Shown here: positions 35,346-45,667 of the stretch, piece after piece
How positions within the stretch are numbered: the first letter of the stretch is position 1
Layout: the number at the start of each line of letters is the position of its first letter
Source: Chamaesiphon minutus PCC 6605
GTDB taxonomy: Bacteria; Cyanobacteriota; Cyanobacteriia; Cyanobacteriales; Chamaesiphonaceae
Length of the DNA: 64,000 nt
Reading direction: 5' to 3'
NCBI RefSeq assembly: GCF_000317145.1
Contig: NC_019697.1
Span: 4,910,886 to 4,974,885, forward strand
Program-made: the position numbers and the translations under genes
The notes under the pieces: model-generated
The model's input: the letters and a program-made list of their open reading frames with translations, nothing else
Told to the model about the DNA's origin: nothing
The model's database searches: none

Positions 35346-37252
35346 TTGTAAGAACGTTGACTCAATTGTGCTAGCTCAAATTCTACCGGTTCTGGGTGAA
35401 ACTGCCATTGAAGATCGGGTAGATATTCCCAGGCGGCAACATGAGCGTATGCCTTATCATTACGTTGAGCCTCACCCGCCTCGGTTTGGAATTCAGTGCG
35501 GAAATGACAGCCGCAGCTCTCTTGACGGTGGAGGGCATCGATACACATTAATTCGCCCAATTCGAGAAAATCAGCGACGCGTTGCGCCAGATCTAGTTCG
35601 GGATTGAGTGCATCGACGGTACCTGGAATTTTTGCATCTTGCCAAAACTCCGAGCGTAAAGCCTGAATTTCGAGAATCGCCGATTTTAATCCCGCTGCCG
35701 TTCGGACGATGCCGCAATGCTCCCACATAATTTGACCCAAGCGACGATGAAAACTAGTAACTGTTTGACAACCCTGAATGTCAATCAATCGCTCTAGTCT
35801 GGCTCGGACGGCGGCTTCCGCTCGCATAAACTCTGGTCGGTCGATCGAGATTGGAGCCGTACCCAGATCGTCAGCTAAATAGTTGCTAATTGTAGCCGGA
35901 ATCGTAAAATAACCATCCGCCAAACCTTGCATCAAGGCCGAAGCACCGAGCCGATTGGCCCCATGTTCGCTAAAGTTAGCTTCTCCCAAACAATACAAAC
36001 CAGGAATCGCGGTCATTAATTCATAATCTACCCATAACCCACCCATCGTGTAATGCACCGCTGGATAAATTCGCATGGGCACGGCATACGGATCTTCACC
36101 CGTAATCTGGGCATACATCGCAAACAAGTTGCCGTATTTATTTTGAATCGCCGCTCGACCGAATCGATCGAGAGCGGCAGCAAAATCGAGATATACCGCT
36201 CGTTGGGAATGACCGACCCCATAACCAGCGTCACACACTTCTTTAACCGCGCGGGAGGCAATATCGCGGGGGACGAGATTGCCATAGGCGGGATAGCGTC
36301 GCTCCAAAAAGTAGTCGCGTTCCGATTCGGGAATTTCTACAGCCGGACGGCGATCTCCTGCCGTTTTGGGTACCCAAATTCGACCGTCGTTGCGCAAACT
36401 CTCCGACATCAGCGTCAGTTTCGACTGATGTTCGCCAGCCACGGGAATACAAGTCGGGTGAATCTGGGTAAAGCAAGGATTGGCAAATAATGCACCTTGC
36501 TTGTGAGCTTTCCAACTCGCACTCACGTTACTACCGATCGCATTGGTAGATAGATAAAAAACATTACTATATCCGCCCGAACACAGCAGCACCGCATGAC
36601 CGAAATGTCGCTCTAGTTCGCCTGTGATTAAGTTACGAGCGATAATCCCCCGCGCTTTACCGTCGATGCGGACAAGATCGAGCATTTCGTGGCGGGTATA
36701 CATGGCAATCTTACCCAGCGCGACTTGGCGTTCGAGGGCTTGATAGGCACCCAGCAACAGTTGCTGCCCCGTCTGTCCCGCCGCGTAGAAGGTACGCTGT
36801 ACCTGCGTGCCACCAAAAGAGCGATTGCTAAGCATTCCGCCATATTCGCGCGCAAATGGGACGCCTTGAGCCACGCAGTGGTCGATAATCTGGGTGCTAA
36901 TTGTGGCTAATCGATAGACATTGGCTTCTCGCGATCGATAGTCACCACCCTTAATCGTATCTATAAATAACCGCTGGACGGAATCGCCATCATTCTGATA
37001 GTTCTTAGCTGCATTAATCCCCCCTTGGGCGGCGATACTATGGGCGCGGCGGGGGGAATCCTGAAAACAAAAAGCTTTGACTCGATAGCCCTGTTCTGCC
37101 AGAGTCGCCGCTGCCGAGGCTCCAGCCAATCCGGTACCGATGATGATAATTTCTAGCTTACTTTTATTGGCAGGACTAATCAGACGGGCATTTTCTTGGT
37201 AAGTCTGCCACTGTTGAGCCACAGGCACCGCTGGAATTTTAGAATCGAGCAT
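35342..37252 (-). CDS. sdhA: Succinate dehydrogenase flavoprotein subunit
   Basis: About 636 residues from ATG at 37252 (GTG at 37258 is an alternative). The FAD-binding Rossmann motif [10 protein letters not shown] comes first, followed by the flavinylation His in [11 protein letters not shown]. The substrate-site region includes HPTCIP and the capping-domain motif MGGLWVDYE. The length is that of type-B SdhA. It oxidises succinate to fumarate at the cytoplasmic face. It overlaps the 3' end of sdhC and the start of sdhB, a tightly coupled operon. Confidence 0.95.
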   Translation of the reverse strand: MLDSKIPAVPVAQQWQTYQENARLISPANKSKLEIIIIGTGLAGASAAATLAEQGYRVKAFCFQDSPRRAHSIAAQGGINAAKNYQNDGDSVQRLFIDTIKGGDYRSREANVYRLATISTQIIDHCVAQGVPFAREYGGMLSNRSFGGTQVQRTFYAAGQTGQQLLLGAYQALERQVALGKIAMYTRHEMLDLVRIDGKARGIIARNLITGELERHFGHAVLLCSGGYSNVFYLSTNAIGSNVSASWKAHKQGALFANPCFTQIHPTCIPVAGEHQSKLTLMSESLRNDGRIWVPKTAGDRRPAVEIPESERDYFLERRYPAYGNLVPRDIASRAVKEVCDAGYGVGHSQRAVYLDFAAALDRFGRAAIQNKYGNLFAMYAQITGEDPYAVPMRIYPAVHYTMGGLWVDYELMTAIPGLYCLGEANFSEHGANRLGASALMQGLADGYFTIPATISNYLADDLGTAPISIDRPEFMRAEAAVRARLERLIDIQGCQTVTSFHRRLGQIMWEHCGIVRTAAGLKSAILEIQALRSEFWQDAKIPGTVDALNPELDLAQRVADFLELGELMCIDALHRQESCGCHFRTEFQTEAGEAQRNDKAYAHVAAWEYLPDLQWQFHPEPVEFELAQLSQRSYK

Positions 37253-37892
37253 AGCCACTAATGAAGAAAAAGATCGGAATAGCTGCCAACCCTAATGGTA
37301 CTACAATGGCAAAACTAATGCCGATCGGAGCGATGAGCTGAAGATATTGCTCTGTTACGCCCAGCGTAATGCACAGGCTGCGCCAGCCGTGGAGTAGATG
37401 TGCCGATAGCGCAATACAACCTAGCACGTAGATAGAGATTACCCAGCCGTGGCTCATGGTGTCTCGCACCAGCCTATACAAACTATCGGTGCTAGTTCCG
37501 ATCGCGTTAGGCAACCAGAATTGGTATAAGTGTAAGACTAAGAAGACTAAAATTATCCCACCGAGCAGACCCATCGATCGAGCCGGATCGAATGACAAGC
37601 CAGGATTGACAGCATAAGGGGTGCTGCGTTTCGACTGGTTTTGGATACTAAGAGATATCCCCTGCCAAATATGGACGATCGAGCTACTAAATACCAATAT
37701 TTCTAGGCCGTGTAGTAGCCAATTATGACGAAGTAGCTCGGCGGTGCGATCGAATAACCGACCGCCATCATTAACAAAAAGGGTAGCATTGAGGCCGAGA
37801 TGGACGACTAAAAAAGCTATTAAGAACAGCCCCGTGCCAGCCATGATGACTTTGCGGCCGATCGAAGAGGAGTAAAAGTTAGGGACTTGCAT
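37239..37892 (-). CDS. sdhC: Succinate dehydrogenase cytochrome b subunit (type B, five helices)
   Basis: A 217-residue membrane anchor with five predicted helices and His residues in membrane positions suited to two hemes ([47 protein letters not shown]). This is the single-polypeptide, di-heme type-B arrangement, not the two-subunit SdhC/SdhD type. It lies 9 bp downstream of a glycosyltransferase gene on the same strand. Complete sdhCAB operons are unusual in cyanobacteria, where sdhA and sdhB are normally scattered, so transfer is likely. Confidence 0.9.
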   Translation of the reverse strand: MQVPNFYSSSIGRKVIMAGTGLFLIAFLVVHLGLNATLFVNDGGRLFDRTAELLRHNWLLHGLEILVFSSSIVHIWQGISLSIQNQSKRSTPYAVNPGLSFDPARSMGLLGGIILVFLVLHLYQFWLPNAIGTSTDSLYRLVRDTMSHGWVISIYVLGCIALSAHLLHGWRSLCITLGVTEQYLQLIAPIGISFAIVVPLGLAAIPIFFFISGYARF

Positions 37893-37901
37893 ATCGATAC
37901 T

Positions 37902-39071
37902 TCATAACAGATCTCGGTAAACTCGAATTAACTCTACGGCAATCGGCTCCCAAGTGTAGTGTTCGAGTGTAAACTGACGAGCGCGATCGCCGATCGATTT
38001 GGCTAGATCGAGATCGGTTAAGACTCGATCGAGGACATGAGCGATCGATTCGATATCTAAATCGGCGACAAAGCCAAGACCTTTATCGCTCACAACCGGA
38101 GCTAGACCGACCCCTGGGGTAACTAAGACTGGAGTACCAACTGCTAAGGCTTCTAAGACAGAAATCCCAAAGTTTTCGGAGTGCGAGGTTAATGCAAATA
38201 AATTAGCTCCTTGAATTAATAAATCTTTGCGTTCTCCCTCAACAAACCCAACCATCCGCGTCCGCTGCTCGATGCCAGCATCAGCTAGTAATGCCTGAAT
38301 TTCGGCTTCATAAGCTGGAGTACCATTGCCAGCCAAGACAAAAGTAAACCGCCGCTCTGTGATCCGTCCGAGCGCAGGAATCAAATACTCTAAACCTTTT
38401 TTATAATGCAGTCGAGATAAAAATAGAATAATTGGTTCGTCTAGGGCACAATTCAAACTTTGACGCAGGAGTTTAGCGGCATCCGGAATCTGGACTGGGG
38501 TATCTGTCAGGGCAAGTGGTAAGACAAAGGTTTGCGACTTCAAGTTCAGTGTCGCCACATCATCGCTTTCTTGCTGGCAAGTTACCTGGATCGATCGAGC
38601 ACCATTAAGATTGGCTCGTTCGATCGCATTGAGATAAGTTTGCTTTTTCTGTCCGCCTTGCTGAAGCGACCACGCACAGAGCATTCCATGTGGGGTGGTA
38701 ATGTACGGAATACCTCTGAATCGCGCGATCGCCATCGTTACTGTGGCTGTGTACGAAAATAGTGCATGAACGTGAATCACATCGTACTTGGTTACATTTT
38801 GGAATAACCAATTTGTAAACGATCCCGAAAATGCAAAGTCCCGGAGTGCGGGTAATTGGGGCGAGAAGCGAGCAAAAAAATAAGTAGGAACTCGATCGTA
38901 GATAGTAGACTTCCCTAATGGCACATCGAGCAAATTGTCCCCATCATCATTGGTAGTGGCAATTTCAGCATCGATCCCGCAATCTCGGAGGGCGCGCACC
39001 ATATCTAAGACGGCGCGACTCGTCCCCCCTCTGGCGGGAGAAACCGAAGGAATTACATGTAAGATCTTCAC
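37902..39071 (-). CDS. Glycosyltransferase family 4
   Basis: A 389-residue GT-B enzyme. The N-terminal acceptor domain begins HVIPSVSPARGGTSRAVLDM; the donor domain has ILFLSRLHYKKGLEYLI and the E-x7-E motif in SHSENFGISVLEALAVGTPV. The N-terminal 'GG(T/P)xxxxxxL' form is typical of exopolysaccharide mannosyl/galactosyl transferases; the sugar is unknown. Its ATG overlaps the upstream polymerase stop by 4 bp, and sdhC follows after 9 bp. Confidence 0.9.
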   Translation of the reverse strand: MKILHVIPSVSPARGGTSRAVLDMVRALRDCGIDAEIATTNDDGDNLLDVPLGKSTIYDRVPTYFFARFSPQLPALRDFAFSGSFTNWLFQNVTKYDVIHVHALFSYTATVTMAIARFRGIPYITTPHGMLCAWSLQQGGQKKQTYLNAIERANLNGARSIQVTCQQESDDVATLNLKSQTFVLPLALTDTPVQIPDAAKLLRQSLNCALDEPIILFLSRLHYKKGLEYLIPALGRITERRFTFVLAGNGTPAYEAEIQALLADAGIEQRTRMVGFVEGERKDLLIQGANLFALTSHSENFGISVLEALAVGTPVLVTPGVGLAPVVSDKGLGFVADLDIESIAHVLDRVLTDLDLAKSIGDRARQFTLEHYTWEPIAVELIRVYRDLL

Positions 39072-40447
39072 TGATATATCCCAACATTATCGACATATTC
39101 TGCTTCGATACTCGCCTGATAAGTACGGAATCGATCGACTTCGAGTAAATATCCACCCATCATCAAATATGTCAAGAATGCCAGCAGCGAGAATGTAATA
39201 TTCCCTAATAAAAATGCTTCAAAACAACTACCAATTAGCATCGATCCTAGTCCTGCGATTACGGCACTGCTCTGAAAAAAGTAATATGAATTACGATTGC
39301 TCAATTGATTTAGTTGCCAAATCATCTTCACAGACTCCCATCCCATCATCATCATCGGAATGAATCCCATTAAGCCAAGAGATGCGCCTACAGCGAGCCA
39401 AGAGTTTTCACCATAACCAAATCGACTGCCCTGTGCGAGTGGAGATCCGAATAAAATATTATCCATAAAAGCATTCCACATCCCATTCCAGACATTTTCA
39501 CGAGTATTACTGGTAGATGTAAAGCGATCGCTCACATTTGTATCTATCCCTGTTGATGATGAACTCAAAGAATCTGCTCCTAAAAATGGTAAAACCAAGG
39601 CTGCGGATATGGCTAAAAACAAGATAATGCGTAACCAAGCTCCGCCATTATTCCGGTAAAACAATAAAATTGAAACAGCACTCATCATTAAGCCCGTACG
39701 AGAACCACTGAGTAATAAAAAGTACAAGGTTACCATTAAGGTTGCTACCCATAAGAATTTAGCAAAATTCCATCTGGGTATTTTTTGAATCAAAAACATC
39801 AAGCATGGAATCGTTGCGGCTAATAGTACGCCTGCATGTTGAGGATTTCCGGTCGTTCCTAAGAAGCGACCTTGTACGAACGTAATTGGTTGGCGGTTAA
39901 TTAAAAATTGAATGCTATTGACAAAGACAAAAATCAATCCTGCTACTGCGATCGATTTAACCGCAAGATGAAAATTTTCATCATCCTGCATCCATTTACC
40001 CGGACCCATTTTGAACATAAAGATGATGCCACCAAACGTCAATGCAGAGATAACTGCAAATTCTCGATCGCCATAAAGCACCGTCTTCGCAAAAATGCAA
40101 AATTGGACGGCTAGGAGATAATTGATAGCTTTAGGAAGTAACTTTTGTCGCCAATTATTCTGAGTTTGTAATGCTACAAATATTAGTAGTATTAACAATA
40201 CAATTGCCAATGGCCTACCATTACTACGAATTTGCTGGAGTGGAAACATTAGTGGTGGTGTCACTCTCGTCCACTGATCCTTAAATGTATTGAGGGATGA
40301 AGCAAAGCAACAGAGACTAAACAGCAACCAGCCTGTGGGACGATCTCGACTAGCTTTGACGACCATCAGTAAACCGATGGCAATACCAATTATGCCAATG
40401 GGAGTGGAGATGAAACCAATCAGTTGGTCGATAAAGGTTTTATTCAT
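39068..40447 (-). CDS. O-antigen ligase / Wzy-like polymerase
   Basis: A 459-residue protein with 11-12 membrane helices. The periplasmic-loop signature of the Wzy_C/WaaL family is visible: LLSGSRTGLMMSA, then a loop with TGIDTNVSDRFTS and TRENVWNGMWNAF, then YGENSWLAVGASLGLMGF. Family members join lipid-linked repeat units or ligate glycan to acceptors at the outer face of the inner membrane. Its presence suggests Wzx/Wzy-type assembly, although no Wzx flippase is in the window. Confidence 0.85.
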   Translation of the reverse strand: MNKTFIDQLIGFISTPIGIIGIAIGLLMVVKASRDRPTGWLLFSLCCFASSLNTFKDQWTRVTPPLMFPLQQIRSNGRPLAIVLLILLIFVALQTQNNWRQKLLPKAINYLLAVQFCIFAKTVLYGDREFAVISALTFGGIIFMFKMGPGKWMQDDENFHLAVKSIAVAGLIFVFVNSIQFLINRQPITFVQGRFLGTTGNPQHAGVLLAATIPCLMFLIQKIPRWNFAKFLWVATLMVTLYFLLLSGSRTGLMMSAVSILLFYRNNGGAWLRIILFLAISAALVLPFLGADSLSSSSTGIDTNVSDRFTSTSNTRENVWNGMWNAFMDNILFGSPLAQGSRFGYGENSWLAVGASLGLMGFIPMMMMGWESVKMIWQLNQLSNRNSYYFFQSSAVIAGLGSMLIGSCFEAFLLGNITFSLLAFLTYLMMGGYLLEVDRFRTYQASIEAEYVDNVGIYQ

Positions 40448-40459
40448 ATTTTAATTTGA

Positions 40460-41587
40460 TTAAGTTAGAACTCGATTCTTTCCAGCAGAGGCTCCGCCAA
40501 AGAGAGATGTCGAACTGAGTTTGCTTACTTTTGCTATCCGGAGAGAAGCTTGCCACCGATCGACCCAAATACCACTTGCATAGGGAGCAGCTAGTGTTTG
40601 AGATCTTTGACCCCAGATAGGTAACTCGGCATGATGCTGATGAAAGGTTAAGAAGGCTTGGGTGATACTTGCGGTATTTTCTTCAGGAATTACTAAACCG
40701 TTGTACCATGAGCGGACAACTTCGACCTCAGAACCACATACATCGGTACAAATAATTGGCAAACCTGCGGCGGCTGCTTCGACAATCGCTAACGGCCAGG
40801 GGTCGAATCGACTAGGGAGGATAAAAGCACCAGCCGATTGCCACACAGATTCCATATCAGTAGGTTGTAAAAAGCCACGATCGATAATTCCTGGTTTGCC
40901 TGCTAATTGAGATTTAAGTTCGCCTTGACCGCAACACACCAAATCCCAAGGATCTTCAACTCGATCGCGATAATCTTGATAGGCTTGGACTAATAAATCG
41001 ATCGCTTTGACCGGAATATAACGTCCGATAAACAGAAACGATCGTGGCCAGTCTGCTTGAGATCGTTTTTTCCACAGCGGCACCCAGCTATTGTAGTCAA
41101 TCCCATATAAACCTCGATCGATTCGCTCGGCTGCAATCCCCAATCGTTTGGCATATTGCCAGCTTCGCTCGCCTGTAACGACTACTCGATCCATCCGTTG
41201 CAGAAAAGAGCGTAGTACTAGCGGTGCCAGTCGTTGGCGCAAGTTATCTTTCCAAGGCGTATCCATGCCCATGATAAAAGCGGCATTTTGGAGCTTACTT
41301 GAAGTGGCTAATTTACAGTAGGGTTGATGCAACCAGCCACACATAACCACGACATCTGGGTGTTCTGATAACACCAGTTGCTCGATCGAATTTGAATCTT
41401 GTCGAGCCTGAAGATCGAGTAATTTAGAGGGAATACCTTGCATTAATCGATCGCCAAAAGCAGTTTCTGTCAATGCTTGAAATGCAATTACAAAAACATC
41501 GATCTCGGCTGATTCTTGCAATGCTCGCCAGCAGGCAGCCATATAACCAGAGATATCCGACCAACAGAAGACAACCTTGAGTTTCAT
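40460..41587 (-). CDS. Glycosyltransferase family 4
   Basis: About 375 residues from ATG at 41587; GTG at 41599 adds four residues. KVVFCWSDISGYMAACWRAL starts the GT-B acceptor domain. The donor domain has SFLFIGRYIPVKAIDLLVQA, then FILPSRFDPWPLAIVEAAAA as the E-x7-E equivalent, with the second acid within AIVEAA. It is 12 bp upstream of the Wzy-like gene on the same strand and 19 bp after the lipoprotein gene, so the three should be co-transcribed. Confidence 0.87.
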   Translation of the reverse strand: MKLKVVFCWSDISGYMAACWRALQESAEIDVFVIAFQALTETAFGDRLMQGIPSKLLDLQARQDSNSIEQLVLSEHPDVVVMCGWLHQPYCKLATSSKLQNAAFIMGMDTPWKDNLRQRLAPLVLRSFLQRMDRVVVTGERSWQYAKRLGIAAERIDRGLYGIDYNSWVPLWKKRSQADWPRSFLFIGRYIPVKAIDLLVQAYQDYRDRVEDPWDLVCCGQGELKSQLAGKPGIIDRGFLQPTDMESVWQSAGAFILPSRFDPWPLAIVEAAAAGLPIICTDVCGSEVEVVRSWYNGLVIPEENTASITQAFLTFHQHHAELPIWGQRSQTLAAPYASGIWVDRWQASLRIAKVSKLSSTSLFGGASAGKNRVLT

Positions 41588-41606
41588 ATTTACCAGCACT
41601 ATCGAT

Positions 41607-43145
41607 TTAAACGTCTTGTCGATCGACCCAGATTAATTTGGCGAAATCGCCAATCCGCTTTGCCGTGTAAACACTACCATTCGGACGGGCAGTTACATCT
41701 ACGCGACCGAGTTGGGGAATATCGATCGTTGCTTGACGAGAATTACCTCCTGCTGCCCAAGCCACGATCGACCAGTTAGCCTTGTTGCGATGCTTGCGAG
41801 CTAAAACTCGAATATCTGGATCTTTAGTCGGAAATTCATAAGCTGGCGTATCTTTAGACCACACATGTTTCATCGGCCCTGGTAGTAAATCTCCTTGGCG
41901 CAGATAATTTTCTAAATGGCTGAAAATGGCATGAACGCGACTGAGGGCAACCATTTGTAACAGCCAATTTGGCGGTCGATCGGCATTGAATGAAATCTCA
42001 AATCCACCCGTTGGGAAATCGAAGTAGCCAGCAATACTACCGATATTTCCTGCCATATAGTAGCACTTTAGAAATCCAATGTATCGATCGATCTCGCCAA
42101 ATACCGGATCTTTACCGCGCATCCAGCCACTACAAACCCAGTTATAAGACAGAGGATCGCCGAACTTAATTTGCTGTCCGACGGAGTTAAGGACTTGTGT
42201 GAGAATGTCCATGTTCCCCGTCCAACCAGTATTAAACTCTTTGAAATATGTTGAGCTGCTGGGACGATCGGAAATCTTCCGCATGTACTTATAGTCATAG
42301 CACCATTGTTCCCAGCCGCCATAACGTCCGCGATGGGGATTGCTATCGGCGGGATAGTAAACATACATTTGACGATCGGGTACGGCTTGACGGACAGCCT
42401 TGGTGATAAACGACTCCTGATAAGCCTTGCGAGCGGAAATATATTCAAACCAATCGCGGTTTCTCCTTGCTGAAACTACTTGGGGATCGCGTTCGCAGGA
42501 TTTCTGAATGCCACCCAAGACAGTCAATCCATATTCCCCACCGTTTAAAACCACGGAGATCGGTGCTTTGCTGCGAATCTGTTTTAATGGATCGGATCGC
42601 AGCTTGGCAGCGGCTTGTAATGCCGCTAGGGGGGCTTCTGGACTCCAGATTTTTTTACCATCTAGCAATTCCCCGCGTTCGTTCCGCAACCAAATTGCGT
42701 CAGGGGTAGTGGGTAGCTCTGGGCTAAGAATCACGGCAAGTTGGTAACGTTTGGGATTGGCAGCAGCCAAAGCCATTACTTTAGCTTCTTCACTTTGGGG
42801 ATTACCCAGGGCGGAAGCAACTCGATCGACAGTTGCATAGGGACCCCACTCTAAAGCATAGCCCCAGCGATCGGCTAGTTCGACTCTACTGTCAAATGGC
42901 AATGTCCATCCAAACCGAGTCAGTGGCGGAAGTGTATGACCTCGCTTGAATTTTGGTGCGGGCAGTTGTTTTAAGTACTGTGCTGGGTCGAGCGAGGTAC
43001 CAGTACCGATCGCGACAATCGGTGTCGCCGCATCATCAGACATTTCGGATAAGATCGAGCGGGCGCGCGATCTTGCTTGCCGATTGCTACAAGCGATCGC
43101 TCCCATCAATCCAGCACCTGCAAGAATAATCTGTCTGCGTTGCAT
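41607..43145 (-). CDS. Uncharacterised lipoprotein, possible glycoside hydrolase
   Basis: 512 residues. The N-terminus MQRRQIILAGAGLMGAIACS is a signal peptide with a lipobox ending at Cys19, so the protein should be lipid-anchored after Lgt/LspA processing. The body reads like an alpha/beta barrel with many aromatic residues (GWEQWCYDYKYMRK, YFKEFNTGWTGNMD, WVCSGWMRGKDP) and ends in a beta-rich domain (TIDIPQLGRVDVTARPNGSV). This architecture resembles glycoside hydrolases plus a C-terminal sandwich, but I recognise no GH family. In context it might trim or process the exported polysaccharide. Confidence 0.5.
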   Translation of the reverse strand: MQRRQIILAGAGLMGAIACSNRQARSRARSILSEMSDDAATPIVAIGTGTSLDPAQYLKQLPAPKFKRGHTLPPLTRFGWTLPFDSRVELADRWGYALEWGPYATVDRVASALGNPQSEEAKVMALAAANPKRYQLAVILSPELPTTPDAIWLRNERGELLDGKKIWSPEAPLAALQAAAKLRSDPLKQIRSKAPISVVLNGGEYGLTVLGGIQKSCERDPQVVSARRNRDWFEYISARKAYQESFITKAVRQAVPDRQMYVYYPADSNPHRGRYGGWEQWCYDYKYMRKISDRPSSSTYFKEFNTGWTGNMDILTQVLNSVGQQIKFGDPLSYNWVCSGWMRGKDPVFGEIDRYIGFLKCYYMAGNIGSIAGYFDFPTGGFEISFNADRPPNWLLQMVALSRVHAIFSHLENYLRQGDLLPGPMKHVWSKDTPAYEFPTKDPDIRVLARKHRNKANWSIVAWAAGGNSRQATIDIPQLGRVDVTARPNGSVYTAKRIGDFAKLIWVDRQDV

Positions 43146-43305
43146 AAATCTATTCCTTCACCTGGCTGGCGACTAATTATTTTTTAGTGTGATTTATTAA
43201 TTTGTCTGCTCAGTTTATTACACGCTTGAATAGGTTTTATTGTTGATCGTCTAAATTTCTGTTCGATTTGAGCGGCCCGATAGAATAATGACTCAACAAT
43301 TGCAG

Positions 43306-44075
43306 TTATAATTCTAAAGTTGCCAATGTGTCACCTTGATGTTCTGTCAAATGATAGTCATATTTTTTTAGTAATATATGAGCTTGCGATCGTTCATCTT
43401 CAGATAAATGGGCATGTTCGTATAAAATTAATTTTGGCTGATAACGTTCAAAGTCAATTTGACTGAGAACCTTAAAATCAAAACCTTCAGTATCAATGTG
43501 AACTAGATCTATTTTTTCAACATGATGTTTGTCTAAAACAGATTGCAATGGCAAACAGTCAACGATTGCTTCAATAATATACGGACGGACTCGATCGCTA
43601 AAATGATTGATAATATTGATAATATGGTTGATATCGAACGATCCTAATTGATCGTAAGTATTTGGTAGCTCGCCGACCAGCTCTTGACGACTATCTTCAG
43701 ACAAATAATAAAAACTTTTTTTACAGGCAGTTAGCCCGATCGCCACATTTTCAAATACTAATCTAGATTCGTTTTTATATGTATCTTGGTAGTTTTCCTT
43801 GAGGCGATCGAAGCAAAAAACGACAGGCTCGATAAAAATTCCTGCATAATTTTTATTTTCGACAATCAGATTATGAATTGGATCTCCTGTTAGACCATCA
43901 TTAGAGCCGACTTGCAAGAAGAATACATTATTATGTTTTTGAAACATGCTTGAATTTTAGCCTGTAGAAAAGGCTCTGGAGAATTAATCGCAATTCTATA
44001 AAGCTTTCTTGTGGCAAGATGAAGGGCTGGATACCTTCTCAAAAAACTTCTAAGATTAGATTCAATTGTATTCAT
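43306..44075 (-). pseudogene. FkbM-family methyltransferase gene with a -1 frameshift
   Basis: The first frame (44075-43890) encodes NTIESNLRSFLRRYPALH...QACFKN, and the second (to 43306, 213 residues from an internal ATG) encodes FFLQVGSNDGLTGDPIHNL, the FkbM SAM-binding motif. Adding one A to the A5 run at 43936-43940 joins them as QACFKKHNNVFFLQVG, a normal FkbM start. The C-terminal part (KIDLVHIDTEGFDFKVL) is typical. It may be a true pseudogene, slippage-controlled, or an assembly error. The internal ATG could also give a shortened protein. Confidence 0.75.
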
Positions 44076-44078
44076 TAT

Positions 44079-45230
44079 TTATGAAAATGTTTGCAATGTA
44101 GTAACTAACCGATCGATACAATTAGACCAAGTATATCGTGCGACATGTTGATGTCCTCTGCGAATATATTCAGCTCTTAACTGTGGTGTGCGATCTAGAG
44201 CAGCCAAGATATCCACAATTTCTGCGGTGCTAGTTGGCTCGACGATAATCCCTGCATCACCAACAATTTCTGGTAAAGATGCTCGATTGGATACTACCGT
44301 CGGAATCCCAGCCGCCATCGCTTCTAAAGCGGGGATTCCAAATCCTTCATAGGGCGAGAGAAATAGCAAGGATGACGCACATCGCAATAAAGGAGGCAAG
44401 TCTACATCAGCAACCATTCCCAACAAGGTAATATTTGAATAGTCTCTTGCGGCTGTCACATAATCTGGTTCGGAGTCACCAGCAACAACAATCTGTAAGC
44501 CACTCTTGCTTTGTTGAAGCAGTTTGGCAACTTTTAGCACATCATCGGCACCCTTCTTATGCCGCAAACCACCCACAATCATAATATAGGGAGAGCGATC
44601 TGCATTACCGATCCTCAAAAGACTCGGCACCTGAAGATCTGCTAGCTCAATTTTAGCAATCTCAAAGAATGATGAATCTACACCGTTACCAATTACCTCA
44701 ATTTTGTGGGGATTTGCACCCAACAAATCTACCATTCTCTGCTTTGAGAACTCAGATACAGTTAATACAACTTGACAACGAGCTAACGTTTTCCTCACCC
44801 ACCGCCCCCATTTATAAGCAAACCACCGATGTTGCCAGGTATGCGACCACGGTAATTCAGTTTCAAACGCCTGAATATCATGAATGGTTACTGCGACTGG
44901 GCATTTAGAGACTGGAATATAAGTCTCCATCGGTGCATACAGCCAATCTGTATCATCGGGAATATGCCGATCCATGTTTGGTACTCCCAGTAGTTTCCAG
45001 GTTCGCTCGGTGGTGTTTTCCGCAGCGGGAAATGTAGTAAAGGGGAGTGATGACAATGGAGACAGTGGATCTAGTTGTCGATTCGCACTCAGCCACTGTT
45101 GAGAGAACAACAGTTTTAGAGACATCTCATCTCGTTTTTCTAGGCCCAACAACATATTATTAATATGTTTGCCAACTCCAGTACAAGGTAGATAGGTGCG
45201 GGTAGGATGAATGTAAGAAAGAAGGTTCAT
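44079..45230 (-). CDS. Glycosyltransferase family 4
   Basis: A 383-residue GT-B retaining transferase. TGVGKHINNMLLGLEKRD near the N-terminus, IVGGLRHKKGADDVLKVAKL in the donor domain, and FLSPYEGFGIPALEAMAAG with the E-x7-E pair. It lies immediately upstream (3 bp) of the frameshifted FkbM gene on the same strand. The sugar donor cannot be inferred. Confidence 0.9.
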   Translation of the reverse strand: MNLLSYIHPTRTYLPCTGVGKHINNMLLGLEKRDEMSLKLLFSQQWLSANRQLDPLSPLSSLPFTTFPAAENTTERTWKLLGVPNMDRHIPDDTDWLYAPMETYIPVSKCPVAVTIHDIQAFETELPWSHTWQHRWFAYKWGRWVRKTLARCQVVLTVSEFSKQRMVDLLGANPHKIEVIGNGVDSSFFEIAKIELADLQVPSLLRIGNADRSPYIMIVGGLRHKKGADDVLKVAKLLQQSKSGLQIVVAGDSEPDYVTAARDYSNITLLGMVADVDLPPLLRCASSLLFLSPYEGFGIPALEAMAAGIPTVVSNRASLPEIVGDAGIIVEPTSTAEIVDILAALDRTPQLRAEYIRRGHQHVARYTWSNCIDRLVTTLQTFS

Positions 45231-45364
45231 GCAGTCAGGAAAAACTCAATTACTAAGTATGCTCGATCGATTTTAGACAGCCTGTTAGTAATATTTGAAA
45301 ATATCCACTCTGGAAAATTGCTGGAGGTTTTATTTAATGATGAAAAACCAATAAATATTGAGAA

Positions 45365-45610
45365 CTAAAAAGAATCGTAAACTTTCTCTAGAATTTCAAT
45401 ATTTTTCTGGAGATTGTGAGATTGTTCGATATATCTCAAAGCAGCTCTAGATTTAGAGTTTAATTGCGTTCTGTCTGCCAAAATCGAACAGAATACCTCA
45501 ATTAATAACTCTGTAGACAAAGCAGACATTTTGGCATTTTTTTCAGGAGAAGTTCGATCAAGAGTGAAAGCTTTGACAATAAAATTACCGTTTTCTGAAA
45601 CCTGAGCCAA
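45365..45610 (-). pseudogene. C-terminal remnant of a glycosyltransferase
   Basis: An 81-codon frame whose last 60 residues (RTSPEKNAKMSALSTELLIE ... IEILEKVYDSF) match, position by position, the C-terminus of the GT at 46848-48005 (RTSPDLRLAMSNVLTELLLD ... IKILEDVYHTF). No catalytic domain is present upstream. It looks like what is left of a paralogue after deletion or recombination, with the exostosin-like gene now lying between it and its intact sister. Confidence 0.75.
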
Positions 45611-45667
45611 AGTTGAGTGATGTTATGGCATGATTTCCGGTTAACCTGGCAATACGGTATCGACTTA

